A stretch of 64,000 bases of DNA, from the NCBI GenBank assembly GCA_009760855.2, contig WPIO01000001.1, positions 15,859,001 to 15,923,000 of the forward strand, given 5' to 3'. Positions 43,691 through 57,212 of the stretch are shown here, piece after piece. A program made the position numbers and the translations under genes. Positions within the stretch are counted from its first letter, which is position 1, and each line of letters starts with the position of its first letter. The notes under the pieces are model-generated. The model was given only the letters and a program-made list of their open reading frames with translations, searched no databases and was not told the origin of the DNA. The stretch is from Cristatella mucedo (lineage: Eukaryota; Bryozoa; Phylactolaemata; Cristatellidae).

Positions 43691-45200
43691 AAATTCAAAT
43701 GACTTCTCTCAGTTCATTGGTCCATCCCACTGTTCCACCGTCCAACAAAGCCCTCTGCTGCCTTTTCTTTGGCATTGCTCGAAAGAATCCGGTACCTAAA
43801 CTCTAGAAATGCAGCTGTGGTTTGGAGCAAATGTGTACAGTCGTTAAGAATGGCTACAACAACTTGATGGTTTACATTAAAATCAAACAACCAAGCTACT
43901 TGAAATTTTTTTAACTCGCACGCTGCTGAAAGCATTTCATCAACGAGAAGTGCTGGAACTAACTCGGTAACTGATCAGTGGACTCTGAACTACAAGATCG
44001 ACTCAAAATCCACCAACGCCTATAAGTGACTCGATTGGATCGTTGTGGACAAGCACGAGCAAGTTCTAGGAAAATAATGCAAGTGAGAGCGAATATCAGC
44101 GTGTCAAAAATTCCCACAAAGACGTTGAAGAATACATATTCTGATTGGTCACAGCAGTTGAAAAGAAAATATTGACTTTTGCAAGTGCATCATCGCCGTA
44201 TGCCCTCTTGTTTGATGGCTGGTCAGAAGATGCAACCCACATTATTAACAAGTTCCTTGCCTTTATGCAATTGGATGCACATTTTTATTGGTCATTTGTG
44301 TAACTTGTGTTCACTACATATATAGGTCTTTATTACATTGCCCGGAAAAGATGTCGGTAGTGATCCCCAGGTTTTCATGCTTGCATTTGTCTCATTGCTT
44401 AATGAGACAGCCTTAACAGCTGTCAACCAGGTTGGGTTCATCCGTTCAACACTGCTTCGGTACAACCTACCGGCCGAACGAAGCGTCTGCCTGATTGGTG
44501 ACAGTTTCTCTACAAACGCGGCAAAATCTAATCCGTTTGATCGGCCCATCGTGTTGCCCCAGTCATTGTCTCAATTTGGAAGTTGAAGCCTACCTATATC
44601 GCACAATTACTTTCATCGCAGTCCTAACTGGTATGGAAATAATGTCAATGTTGTCCATGCTCAAGGCGTCTGGTCTTGCAACGACATTGCGGCAAGTCAA
44701 ACGTCAAATGTGATTCTTGGGCTTAAGAGTCAACAGAATATTTGAGCGGTTTGAGTGATTGCTGCCCAATATTGATAATTCAAGCCCGCGCTTGCCGAAT
44801 TGATCCCTTCAGACGTGCAAGGAAATGTAAATCTTCGGAATTAAGCGGCCTTGGCTGATTTCAAACCTGTTACTCTCGTACTTCAGGCTCATGATGGAAC
44901 CATCACCGAATCACGCGTCTTGTTCCAGTCCCGATTGCATCGTCTCCATAAGTACCCGGGAACTGGTGCAGATATTGTCCACAGTCCTGCATTTGATACA
45001 GCCACCATCAATATCCAGAATTGGAGCAAGATCAATTGGATTCAATGCAACTGCCCCTGTTCACTCCCTGTTTAAATTGCAATCCAGTGGTACGGACGAC
45101 TCCAGCCTTTCCTCTGCCGAGCGTACGTTGAAGCGACAGCTTTTGCAAAAGTTCATTGTTGGATCCGCAGTCTTTTCTGAATGTTTTCAATCTTCCTTAA
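43690..45200 (+). pseudogene. Broken hAT-family transposase, copy 1
   Basis: Plus-strand pieces of a hAT-like transposase in several frames: YALLFDGWSEDATH near 44200-44235 (catalytic DxW-type region), VGFIRSTLLRYNLPAERSV then CLIGDSFSTNAAKS near 44440-44530 (the GDxxxTN segment after the first catalytic region), and MSMLSMLKASGLATTLRQVK near 44640-44700. Stops and frameshifts separate them. I did not locate terminal repeats. Family call is by motif recognition. Confidence 0.65.
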
Positions 45201-46310
45201 GATGATGTACCAAATGGCAACAGAGCCAAAAAGTTACAGTTAAAAATAAAATATAGGAGACTGGCAGATTCACTTCTTGTCTCAAGTGTTCCACTTTTGT
45301 CCTTGGACATTTTCGCCAAAAGACCTTCAATGCTGTTCAGTCTATCGTGGATAGCTTTCACAGCCTCCACTCTTGCACTCCACCTTGCAACAGAGTCACG
45401 TTTGACAGTGATTGCTAAGAATCTCTTCAATTCCTCCAACCTCACAGCTAATCTTAAAAAGAATACTAGGTGATCTCTCAAAACGGTAATGACAATGGAA
45501 TCTTGACTTGCAGCACGAACTCCTGCACGGTTCAAGCTGTGGTTATCGCAATTTAAAAAATTGCCTTCTCATTTCTGGACAGTATTCTCTTTTAGACACC
45601 TAGCAAGTGGCTAGACATGACTGCTGCGTTGTCGTAGCACTGCGACCTGCAATCTTGCAAAGAAATTTTTCAGATTCGAGTTTTCCTAGATGAGACCCTC
45701 AATTCCTGCAGCATCTTTGGCGTAGATTTGTAGAAAGTCCAGAAAAGACTCTGGTGATGACAGTTTTGTTGGCAAATCAACATCGACATATCTAATGACC
45801 TCAGACACCTGTTCGCAGTGTGCCAAGTCAGGAGTTGAGTCAAGCAGAATTCCATGGTACTTGTTTCGCCGTGTTTCACAGAGTACCTTGTCTCTGACTG
45901 TGGATGTAAGTACACTAAGGAAGTCAATTTGGGTTTTAGGGAGACAGATAAGTGACTGACTTTGGATATTTCTTATGGTGTGGTCTAGGTTTTTCATGGA
46001 ACTTTCCCCAAGCAGTGTTTTTCTCCAGTGCTGTCGTGCTTTCTGCCTTCAATCTTTTCCTCCTCTTTCCTGTTCTTCGCACTGTCTCCGTCCTGCTTGC
46101 TTTCGTCCTCCTCAACCTGAACTTCCATATTTCCTCTGTGATTACCAACAGTTCGCGGTGCTTTTGTGTCTTCACTTGTTTCTCCAGCTTTTCATTCTTC
46201 AAGCAACTTTCCAGTACTTTGCAGGACTTGCTTGCTTCTTTCTTCTCCTCGAGTTTTCGTTTTCTATGCTCTGCACCACCTGCCGTTTTTGTCGCCTATG
46301 TCTTCTGAAA
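45197..46310 (-). pseudogene. Broken hAT-family (DUF4371-type) transposase, copy 2
   Basis: Minus strand. The frame at 45686-45997 holds YHGILLDSTPDLAHCEQVSE and RESFLDFLQIY-like sequence, typical of ZMYM1/TTF-like hAT proteins with a DUF4371 region; 45197-45535 holds SLNRAGVR-like and RWSARVEAVKAIHDRLNSIE. Upstream 46000-46300 is a Lys/Arg/Glu-rich N-terminal part. It is broken into several frames and converges with copy 1; the two belong to different hAT subgroups. Confidence 0.72.
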
Positions 46311-46424
46311 TAAAATTAAAGTGACCAAAATGTGCAAAAGTGCATAGTAGCCGTAGTAACAATGCAGTTCATGGAGGCTGGTATGGAGTAACATTGATCT
46401 TTACATTGTTGGCTCCGTCTTCGA

Positions 46425-46665
46425 AGGAAGATGTGCTTATGCGTGCTGACACTGTGCATGCTGCCACTAACCACATTTGCATGCTGACCCTGTGCATGTC
46501 ACCCCTAACCATATTATTCATTTTGTTTGTTTTTCAAGCATGATTTTACTTACTATTCTATTGCATATCACTTTGCAGCATATGTAAAGCGCCTAGAAAG
46601 AGATTAAGTTCTGTGAGGGCGCTTTATCAAGTGCAATATTATTATTATTATTATTATTATCATGA
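46425..46665 (+). mobile_element. LINE-1a 3' end, complete tail
   Basis: Nearly identical to 5030-5266: CTTATGCGTGCTGACACTGT, stem-loop at about 46590-46624, then (ATT)n at 46640-46662. Confidence 0.88.
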
Positions 46666-46779
46666 CAAAACTACAGACCATATTTTTTTCGCTGAGGCAT
46701 ACCAGAGTCATTGCAGTCCGACAGTGACCGCAATTCTTATCTCACGAATTTGGTGATTTCGTGAGACGATACCGGTGCA

Positions 46780-47438
46780 AGGACGTTACGACTTGCCCAC
46801 ATTTTCCACAAGCGAGCGGAGAAGTGGAGAGAGCCGTGCAAACAGCCTAATCTATTGTGAGGCAGCCTGATCCGTGCCTCGCTCTAATGATTCAGAGGTC
46901 GACGCCTTGCACCTCTACAGGCTTCAGCCCAGCACAACTGATCATGGAATGCCGGATTAGAACGACGTTGCCTGTGCTTCCTCGGCATGTCGAACAGCGA
47001 TGACCGGCAAAGGAAACGGTACAACTCAACGACGACCGTCCAAAAAAGCTTCAACAGCACTACCACGATCGCCATCAATTTTCTTGCCCACTTCCACCTC
47101 ATCAACCCGGCCAACGGGTACTAGTGCGGAATGAAGGCGAAAACAGCTGGAGCACACATGCAACGGTGACAGCTCAAAAGGGTACACCTCGGTCGTTTGT
47201 CTTGCAGACTGATAATGGCAGCCCACTTCGGCAGAACGAAAGGCACCTTCGACCGATTGACACCGATCTACTGGTCACTAACAGCGAATCTCCTGGCACT
47301 TCCCTACACCTACCGAGCCCTACAACTGCAGCTCAAGATAAGTCTCGAAGTATTGCCGATGAGATGCACACCTCTCAAGATCAGATGACAACAAGATCTA
47401 GCAGGGTGGTAAAGCCGGTCCGAATGCTAGTTCTTTGA
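46780..47438 (+). pseudogene. Ty3/gypsy-like integrase C-terminal fragment
   Basis: PQASGEVERAVQTA at about 46810-46850 matches the end of the integrase core (its last catalytic Glu region), and [16 protein letters not shown] at about 46955-47000 follows in another frame, then a basic tail. At least one stop and one frameshift interrupt it. It resembles the K02A2.6-type gypsy integrases of invertebrates. No LTR or RT was seen nearby. Confidence 0.7.
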
Positions 47439-47584
47439 AAATGAGACTGTTCCTATTTGGCGGGAGGTTGATAGCAGAGCTACCTGAGCTACCGGGGCGG
47501 AGCCACCACAATGCGACCGATCAGGAGAGGCCTCGCTTTCCTTACGGTCCTGAGAGTAAACATAACATGGCTGCCAATAATATT

Positions 47585-48910
<1,326 letters not shown>

Positions 48911-49171
48911 CAAAGCCAATCGACTTTTTTAGAGCTGCTTTAGGTAGGTCGTGAGTTCAGTTATGAGTACACTTGTATGAACGGCATTTTTGCAACAGCT
49001 TATGAACATTTGGTGATCTTGTGGGCATGCTATCGAGCTTGATTTGCGTTGCTAATTTGCACAGCATTGCATAATCTTTGCTTTTTGCTTGAATTGTGCT
49101 AATGTTACAGCCCTGCCCTGCTGTTACGGTCTTGTTGTTTTCGGCCAGCATTCCCTGTGTTGGCTTTGCAG

Positions 49172-49299
49172 CACTGATCCTGTTGCCGTTGCCGCTGGTG
49201 AGGCTGATGCTTACTTCGAGTTTGGAATCCACTGCTGGGACATTGCTGCAGGAGACCTTATTTCGCAGAAAGCCGGAGCCGTAATGCTTGACACCGAAG
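49172..49299 (+). CDS. Inositol monophosphatase-like exon
   Basis: Acceptor tttgcag, donor CGAAG|gtaggg; leaves in phase 1. It encodes VAAGEADAYFEFGIHCWDIA and ends KAGAVMLDTEG. This is the C-terminal metal-binding region of the FIG/IMPase family (human IMPA1: GADAYYEMGIHCWDVAG). The Asp of HCWD is the third Mg2+ ligand, and it is present. IMPase releases inositol from inositol phosphate in the cytosol. The upstream exon (SVGSAA segment) was not found, so the left border is less certain. Confidence 0.85.
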
Positions 49300-49549
49300 G
49301 TAGGGCCCAGATTCATATAGGTATATGGCCAGTAAATGCTCTGTACGGTATCATGCGATGCTCTTTGCTGTAATTCACTGTGCGTTATCTGCAAAGCAGA
49401 TCCGTAAGGACACGTTTAGGCATGACTTGCTTGATCAGCTATCGAGAGGTAGCAAATGTATGCACTTATGAGACTCCAAACCCCTACCTTATTTCTTTAT
49501 ATATTTCAGCAAGTTGCTCAGTTCAATTGTTTGACCAGCTTACAATACT

Positions 49550-49925
49550 AAAAATAATACATTTGTATAGCATCCTCAGAGAACGTAATCTCTTTCTTGG
49601 TACTTAACATATACTGTAAAGGAAACATGACCTAGTGGTAGTGTTAGCATGGTCATTGTCAACAAGCAGGACAAGGTTATACATAAATAATAAATAATTC
49701 ATTTGTGTGGCGTCCCAAGAGAACTTAATCTCTATTCAGGGGGTTGACATATGCCTCGGGGCTCGAGCCCACGACCTCAGCCAGACCTTGGTCGGGTTGA
49801 GCACCTTAACCGCTGGACCAAACCAGCCCGACATACACAGGGTCAGCATGCAAATATGGTTAGTAGTAGTGTGCACAGTGTCAGCATGCATGAGCACTCC
49901 AAGAACGAATCATATCACCCAGCTA
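49550..49925 (-). mobile_element. LINE-1a 3' end containing a SINE A insertion
   Basis: Minus strand: tail and stem-loop at 49550-49610; the 3' UTR runs to about 49685, is interrupted by SINE A, and resumes at 49833 (ACACAGGGTCAGCATGCAAAT). It lies in the intron of the inositol monophosphatase-like gene. Confidence 0.8.
49686..49832 (-). mobile_element. SINE family A nested in LINE-1a
   Basis: Full-length minus-strand copy (stem-loop, GGGCTCGAGCCC B-box, head ending CCAAACCAGCCCG). An ACATA sequence on both sides may be the target duplication. Confidence 0.85.
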
Positions 49926-50168
49926 ATCCATTGGTTGAAGCTAGTGATTTGTTTGCTTTCGCTTGCATTATTGTCACTCTGTCTTAGTCTGGCGTCTCTT
50001 GAGGACACCCAGAGTAGCTTTAATTGTATTTATGCAGATTCACCGGCTCATATGTTCAACCTGCTTGCTTTCTTAGTGCTTAGAGTGCAGGAATATAAGT
50101 GAGCCAACGTGCCTGTGAGGTTTGGGAGCTACTTTGGGGCTACGTTGCTGTGCACTGGTGTCTTGTAG

Positions 50169-50296
50169 GTGGACTACTGGATGTCCTGCAGCGCCGCGTT
50201 TTGTGTGAGTCATTAGTTGAATTGATTTTAGGTGTGAGCTCGACTATTCCACACTTGGAACTCCCTTCGGATTCAACATGTCACTTGGAACTGTAA
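50169..50296 (+). CDS. Inositol monophosphatase-like terminal exon
   Basis: Acceptor tcttgtag; enters in phase 1 to give TEGGLLDVLQRRVLC, matching the family's TGGPFDLMSRRVLC that closes the fold. It then reads ESLVELILG and ends at TAA (50294). The last ~20 residues are divergent, as usual. The phase match with exon 49172 across an 869-nt intron, itself carrying LINE and SINE insertions, supports a real gene end. No 5' exons are recognised within 15 kb, so a 3' remnant or distant exons are both possible. Confidence 0.82.
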
Positions 50297-51049
50297 CGCG
50301 TTAACACTAAGAACAGCTTTGATGCAAACCAATTTGCATTTCAGAGGATTTGGAGAAATGTGTCGTGATTATGAATCGCTGAATATTTATGTATGACATT
50401 AGTTGTGACTTGATTATGAGTCTATAGCTATGCTCAAATGAAAAAGTTCTTATGCGTGCCTATGATGGATCGGAATTTTTTTTATTTAATTGAGAGCATC
50501 TATTTGTCCGATGTTTTGGCACGAAGAGTAATGATTTACGAAGAGCCAGTACTGACGTGTGTTTTTGGCTTATCAATCCGACCCAATTCGAAAGGTCCTA
50601 GCTGTTGAGGATCAAGCAAGCATCTATTTGGCCGACTTAAAATCAGCCAATATGCGATGTCATCAACTCTCACACTTTGCCACAGCTCGTTCATGCAGTC
50701 GTAACTCACAATATTTATAATACTTGCTAAGTAGATAGGCATTAGTTTCCTTGCTGAGAATCGCTCTGTTCGAAGAATCGCAAATCACTACAGCGTAATG
50801 TAAAAACGTGAGGCTCTTGCCTTTAGTCACTGACGTGTAAAGTTTCTTAATGCTCAAATATGGACTACACATATGCAAGCAGACCGAGCTCAGTCTAAGA
50901 AAAACAGACATTATTCTATCTTCTTTTCGAATGGCATCAAAGAACGGGATGTCATTCTCTATTTATAAATGCTTAGCAGATTCAGGTTCTATCTCAATGG
51001 GAGACTCCAGAATATTGATGTGAATGGTAAAAGATCATCCGAGGCACCT
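50297..51049. other. Intergenic, nothing recognised
   Basis: AT-rich, with no conserved frame. No clear poly(A) signal for the inositol monophosphatase-like gene was identified in it. Confidence 0.4.
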
Positions 51050-52250
51050 CTGAAATATGGGGTACCTTAGGGTTTCGTGCTTGGTGCTTGGTCCGGTTCT
51101 TTTCACGGTTTATACTCTCCCTCTTGCCGATGTGATTGCTAAGCACAATCTAGGCTTTTACTTCTATGCGGATGACACTTTGTTGAGTTGTACCTTTGCT
51201 TTTATCCATCCCAGCCTTCGAGCACTTCGAATTATTTCAACTCCTTTGCTGCATGAATTGATGACAACCGCACAAGGATGGCAGCAAACTTTCTTAAATT
51301 GAATTATGATCAAATCAACTTATTAGTTATGGCAAACCAAGTGTGATTCAGATATTGGAAAGACTAAAGCTGAAAATGGGCTCTGCCAGCGTATCTCCTG
51401 TTGAATCTGCACGAAATCAAGGTGTCAAGTTCCAAAGTGACCTCTCGTTAGACGACCACATCAGCTCTACTGTCAAGTCTGCCTACTTTCAGCTACATAA
51501 CATTGCTAAAATTAGGGCTTGTTTAGATAAGGATACCACGTCTAAGTTGGTCCATGCATTTGTGACATCCCGTCTTGACTTCTGTAACTCACTGCTTGCT
51601 ATCCTACCGGCATGTGCACTCAGGCACTTACAGCTGGTGCAAAATTCTGCAGCTAGGCTATCTGTTGCGAGCGTCGCAGTTGCCACATCACACCACTTCT
51701 TGTCAACATGCACTGGCTACCAGTCAAGCAACGGATTGACTTCAAGGTTTAGTCGCTCACTTTTAGGTCCCTTCATTCTTTGGCTCCAGCTTATCTCTCA
51801 GATCTACTGCCCCACCAGGCCAAGCATCGTACCATCTGCTTTTCGGAATCTAGCTGTTTACCTATACCTCGTACAAACCTCAAATCCTTTGGAGACCGTC
51901 CTTTTAGTCTGTATGCTCCCAAAGCCTGGAACTCACTCCCGACTTGCGTCACAACATCCCCCGACTTGACAATAGTTGAAAAACGCACCTATTTATGACA
52001 CCATTTAGTGGGTCCCGTGATTCGTCCTTTATGTGCTTATGCAAGCTGACACTTTTCATGCTGCCATTAACCACATTTGCATGCAGACCCTGTGCACGTC
52101 ACCCCTAACCATGATGTTATTCTTGTTATTTATCAAGCATGATACCACTCACCATTCGATCGTGTTTCTTTTGCAGCAAATGTAAATCGCCTAAAAATTA
52201 GAAAGAGATTGAGTTCTCTGAGGGCGCTTTATCAAGTGTATTATTATTAC
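51050..52250 (+). mobile_element. LINE-1a RT part and 3' end
   Basis: Plus-strand copy. Near 51130-51190 the RT active site region is [13 protein letters not shown]; 51343-51969 holds LDDHISSTVKSAYFQLHNIA and SRLDFCNSLLAILP in a 208-codon open frame; 3' UTR, stem-loop and (ATT)n end at about 52250. The longest uninterrupted RT piece in the window, though 5'-truncated. Confidence 0.9.
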
Positions 52251-52627
52251 TATTAGCAAGCGTAATAGCTGGAGGCATGTCTCCAAGCAATTAAAAATTA
52301 TTGAGGGGATCAACCGACCGACCAAAGTCAGAACTGCCTGTGTCACGCTGAGAGGCCACGTGATATTGAACCGATTCAGATAGGTAGCCCAAAGAAATAT
52401 GACGAGTAAAATGCAGGGCTCTACAGTCGAGTGGCAGAATCTTGAAATCTACGAGCTGATTAAGAAGCAGTCGAGGCGCTGAGTACTGCCTCATTTTGAG
52501 CTGCTGTTGGACAGTATCGTGTAACTAAGCTGGATTTAATTGCAACGGGTCAGCTGTGGTCGTGTGACCCGCTAGTCCTGCAGCGAGAGACTTTCTGCTT
52601 GTCCACCTGCCAGTGTGGACGCTATCT

Positions 52628-52676
<49 letters not shown>

Positions 52677-55049
52677 CTCACTCCCTTTCTCTTCTCTCCT
52701 CGCCCCGGAGCTGCTTCCACTACGGCTACCACTGCATCCGTACGTACGTACGTACGTACGCTCGAACGCTTGTATCGCCTGCGTATGATACCGATACAGC
52801 CGTCGTCGTAAAGACCACAACTCACTTGTGGGGGCAACGTTCATCTTCGTCGTACTGCCATGGTCGTGAGCACGAGCCCATGCAGTGCTTCGCATCAGGT
52901 GCAATCCTTTGCTAGCCATTCCAAATACTGGTCTAAAGATAGTGAGCCCAATGAGCCAGTATCGTGTATACAACGTGATTACTTTTGAAAGGAGGGTGTG
53001 ACTTAGATAACTGAAACTTTGCACGTGAACTGTTGCTTTCATGAGTATCCATGGATCAGAAACCTTGACACTCCGGAACAAACAGCTCAAGTCTGTGAGA
53101 CATTAAGCAAATTTGATTGTTCGCTCGAAAGCAGGTGATAAATTCATATGCGGAACGATTGGGAGTTTTACACAAAGTAAGCGCCGTCAGACCGATTTTA
53201 CGATTGCCTATCTCGATTTTTTTTATCAGCAGCTCTTACAACCACTCGTACTTACGTTTGACTTCATTTGACCGGGTCAATGCAGGTGTGTCCCCGAAAC
53301 GGGTGGAACAATCCAAACTTAATAGTAACATTAGAGAAAGGTTTGCTGCATGCATTCTTTGCCGAGAAAGAAAAAAAATCAAGATAAGGTTGCATTACAC
53401 ATCACCAGTACAGACTCTAGGAGCAATGAAGGAATGAATGGTGCCAAGTATGCCAAGATCTTTTTGCTAGAAGGAACAACATTTATTCCGCTGAAAGAAC
53501 TTGAAATGCTTCAGAACACGAATTTTGCTCTACTTCCACTCTTGCACAGCAGCCAGCTGGGCGCGATTCCGACAACGGCATCGTCTAACTCCGGCGACAA
53601 AAACCCTGCGCGACAGTTAGCTGGTGCTTGCCGGCGGTAGCTCTTCTCCGTCTCGGAGTGGTGGGAGAGAATTTAATTTAAAAATTAAGTCGGGAACCCG
53701 TGAATTTGTGACCTGGTGTTGCTTCTATTTCAGGAAGCACGCTACAATCCGACATATAGGTGAGCCGGCACATTTGGGCTAACGCTCGAAGTGGGCATGT
53801 GACTATAGAACAATCTGCACTATAAACGTATGCAGTCCATCCGCAGAGCGTCTTATCATTACATTCACTGTTCACTTTATCAAACTTATTATTTTGGAGA
53901 CCGACAGTCCGAGTGAGCGGCAGACAAAATTTTATCAACAGCTGTGCATGGGCTGGATTAGCTCTTGACACGGGACAGAGTGGCACAGCCAGCTAAGCCT
54001 AGGTTGGTTCAAGTCTGTAAACATTCTTAACAAGCTCTGCCAGAAATGGTCAAGGCCATTGAAATAAGGACCTACTTTAAATCAATGTTGGTATTCTCAC
54101 ATGTATTTTTTCTTAAATATGCACAATTAAATCAATTTTGCTTTTGGCGCTCCCTTACCTTGTCGCCAAGGGACATCTGCCCCCCTTTCTACACCGCTGC
54201 GATTACTTAATGCGATGATCCCAGCAACCAATACGCAAAAAAATCTATGCAAGAGTTTTTCGGTAAAATTATAGAAACGCGACAGTTATGTGTACCTAAT
54301 ATTCGTGGTACAACTAGTAACAGTTACAAAGCGTAACTCAAGGGAGATAACTCACCAGCGCCACCGTCCATGTGACCTTGACCTCACGGTCCGGTATCTT
54401 ATCTGTCCCGCCGCACCGGGTAGCCCATGCGTAGGATATCCTCGACGCAGAGGCAGTGTCACATTGTTGGTAAGATTCCTGTATTAGCGGAAGATTTTTT
54501 CAATCATGCGGATGCTTGTGTAATCCATCTCCGTATTGGCTGTGAATGAATCAGCGCATTATGCACTCACATGTGCTGTAGCATGTCTTAATTTAGCGGC
54601 TAGTAGAATTCGGCAGCTCGCCCAAGGTTCTTCTGTTTGGTAAATGACGACTCTAGAGTAGTTTCTTGCATCGCGTTTAGCGTTGAGCTTCATGATGACT
54701 GTTCGTTTTAGTATTCCTAAGACATTCCCTTGACAGTGTTGACGCGTAGGTCGTAGTTGCTTATCTGTTCTTCGGAACCAGCACCAGGTGTGATGCTGTT
54801 ACAATAAATAGTCGAGCACATTGCGTCGGAAGGGCGGTGCACTGCAATTTTGCACTGTCATAGGTTTGGTGGCGAGAACTGCACCGTCACCTCTGGGCCA
54901 CGGCATTCGCATGTAGAAAATTTTAGTAGCAGACGTACACATATTTAGCTTCCTCTCGGGATTGAGTAGTGGGAGACCAGTTACATTCTTATATCCAGAC
55001 TTCAAACCGAGCAAGTAATTTCCCGGCAGGTTTACGAGAACTCACTCCA
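52251..55049. other. Intergenic, repeats and one uncertain frame
   Basis: Holds a (CT)n array at 52627-52673 and a short (CGTA)n run at 52739-52760. An ATG frame at 53350-53640 (96 codons; GAKYAKIFLLEGTTFIPLKE) has protein-like composition but no recognised family and no matching splice context. Nothing else is seen. Confidence 0.4.
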
Positions 55050-56240
55050 CTGCGTGTGCACTGCTACGAGTGACCTCAGGAATGCTGACTTATCACGGCA
55101 GCTTGTGATATAATTGATCGCCAAGTCCTTCTTGAGCGCCTATAATCCTATTTGAACGCCTTGCCATCAAAGGCACTGTGTTGCAATGGTTTATTTATAA
55201 TCTGTGGGAGAATTCTGAGTGCAGATATCAATGAAAAGTGATCGTCCAGTGAGCCTTTGTCATGTGGGGTACCCCTGGGAGCCATTTTAGGTCCACTCGT
55301 ATTTAGTCTATGCTCTCCCTCTTGCCAGTGTAATCGCCAAGCACAATCTAGGCTTTAATTTCCACTCAGATGACATGTAGCTGTACTTGTGCTTCGGTCT
55401 TTCCCTGCCTTCCAGCATCTCAATCTCTCTCAGTTCCATAACAGCATGCATCGCTGAAAATCGCACTTTGATTGCAGCAAGCTTTCTGAAATTGAATGAC
55501 GACAAAACAAACTTACAAATTATGGGAATACCAAGTGTTACTCAGAACCTAGACAGCCTAACTTTCCAAATCGGCTCTGCCAGTATATCTCCCTTAGCTT
55601 GTGCCAGGAATCTGGGTGTCCTCTTCCAAAATCACGTGTCACTAGATGAGCACATCAGCCCCACAGTCAAGTCTACCTTCTTTCACCTACTAAACATTAA
55701 AAAATTCTGACTTGCTTCGGTAAAGATACCGCAGCTTAGCTGGTTCAGGCATTCGTGACATCCCGCTAGGCTTCCGTAATTCACTACTTGTTGATCTTCG
55801 TGTCCACCCAAAGCATTATGCTTGCAGCTGGAGCAAAGTTCGGCAGCTAAGCTTATCTTTCGTTAACGTCGAAACTGCCACATTGCACTGTTGCTCACTA
55901 ATCTGCACTGGCTGCCTATCAAGCAGCAAATCGACCAAGATTCAGTCAGTCACCGTAAAGTCCCTCTACTCTCGTGTATTGGCTGACCTATCGGAATTAG
56001 TTTCACATCAGGCCTTCCCTTGCACCACCTGCTCCTCTGACTTGGGTCAATTACTGTAGCCCTTAACTAACTTTAAATCCCTCGGTGACTGTGCCTTTAA
56101 CTACTATGCTTCCGAAGATAGGAACTCTCTATCGACTGACATCACACCATCTCCTGACTTGGCAGTATTCAAAAAGAAGCTGAAAACCTACTTGATCCTT
56201 ATACCCTACGTTCTGTTCAAGTGACCTGTCCAATATATGC
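55050..56240 (+). mobile_element. LINE-1a RT part, diverged
   Basis: Plus strand: 55387-55710 holds KLNDDKTNLQIMG, NLGVLFQNHVSLDEHISPTV and KSTFFHLLNIKK, an older diverged RT segment, continuing with broken frames to the KLKTYL-like end near 56190. Confidence 0.75.
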
Positions 56241-56399
56241 TATTGTGTATTATGAATTGTGCATATCGTGACTAAGGGCAATAGTGACATGCTTTTGTAT
56301 AGCGCTCCAGTGGGGTTTTCTTTTTTCTTGTATACTTAGCTTACCGTGCATTATTGAGTGAGTGTTACTAACCTGTGGTCATGCTATCCATCTGCCGTT

Positions 56400-56890
56400 A
56401 TAATAATAATAATACAATTGATAAAGCACCCTCAGAGAACTCAATCTCTTTCTAGGTGCTTTAAATTTGCTGCAAAGGAAACATGATTGAATGGTTAGTA
56501 GTAGCTTGCTCAATAAACAACAAGAATACAATGGTTAGGGGTGATATGCACAGGATCAGCAAGCAAGTGGGGTTAGTGGCAGCATGCACAGTGTCAGCAT
56601 GCATAAGCACATGAAGGACGAATCACTGGGACCCACTAAATGCTGTCGTAAATAGGCGAATTTTTAATTTCTTTTTAAATGTGATGAAGTCAGGGGATGT
56701 AGTGCCGGAAGTCGTGAGTGAGCTCCAAGCTTTGGGAGTATACGAACTAAATTCACGGTCACCAAACGAGTCGAGGTTTGTACGAGGTATAGGTAAACAG
56801 TTAGGTTCACGAAAAGCAGGTGATACGATGCTAAGCCTGGTGGGGCAGTAGATCTTATAGGTAGGCTGGAGCCAAAGAATAAAGGGATGT
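56400..56890 (-). mobile_element. LINE-1a 3' end
   Basis: Minus strand: (AAT)n, stem-loop tail at about 56425-56460, CTGCAAAGGAAACATGATTG, then the RT end (56623-56946 frame with AWSSLTTSGTTSPDFITFKK). Confidence 0.82.
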
Positions 56891-56999
56891 GAGTTTTTTG
56901 TGCTTGTGCGTGCTTGTCTTAGCAGTATAATGATTTGCTTTTGCATGCTTCCCTAAGCAGGATACCAAAACTTTTTTATGAACTCTTGGCTATTGCTTT

Positions 57000-57065
57000 T
57001 CTTGCAGCAAGTTGTAAAGCCGTAATAGAGATCAAGCTCTCGTAGGGTGCTATGCAAAAGTCTTA
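57000..57065 (+). mobile_element. LINE-1a tail stub
   Basis: GCAAGTTGTAAAGCCGTAAT then a degraded stem-loop and A-rich end. Confidence 0.5.
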
Positions 57066-57077
57066 TTTAAAAAAAAT

Positions 57078-57212
57078 ATAATTCATTTATATAGCGCCCC
57101 GAGAGAACTTAATCTCTATTCAGGCGCTTCACATATGCATCGGGGCTCGAGCCCACGACCTCAGTCAGACCTTGGTCGGGGCGAGCACCTTAACCGCTAG
57201 ACCAAACTATTT
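57078..57212 (-). mobile_element. SINE family A
   Basis: Minus strand: stem-loop tail, GGGCTCGAGCCC and the tRNA-like head (CCTTAACCGCTAGACCAAAC on the plus strand). Close to the copy at 6028. Confidence 0.87.

Noticed and set aside
53350-53640. Plus-strand 96-codon frame (FLLEGTTFIPLKE)
   Set aside because: Plausible composition but no homology or exon structure, and it lies in repeat-rich DNA; not enough to call a gene.
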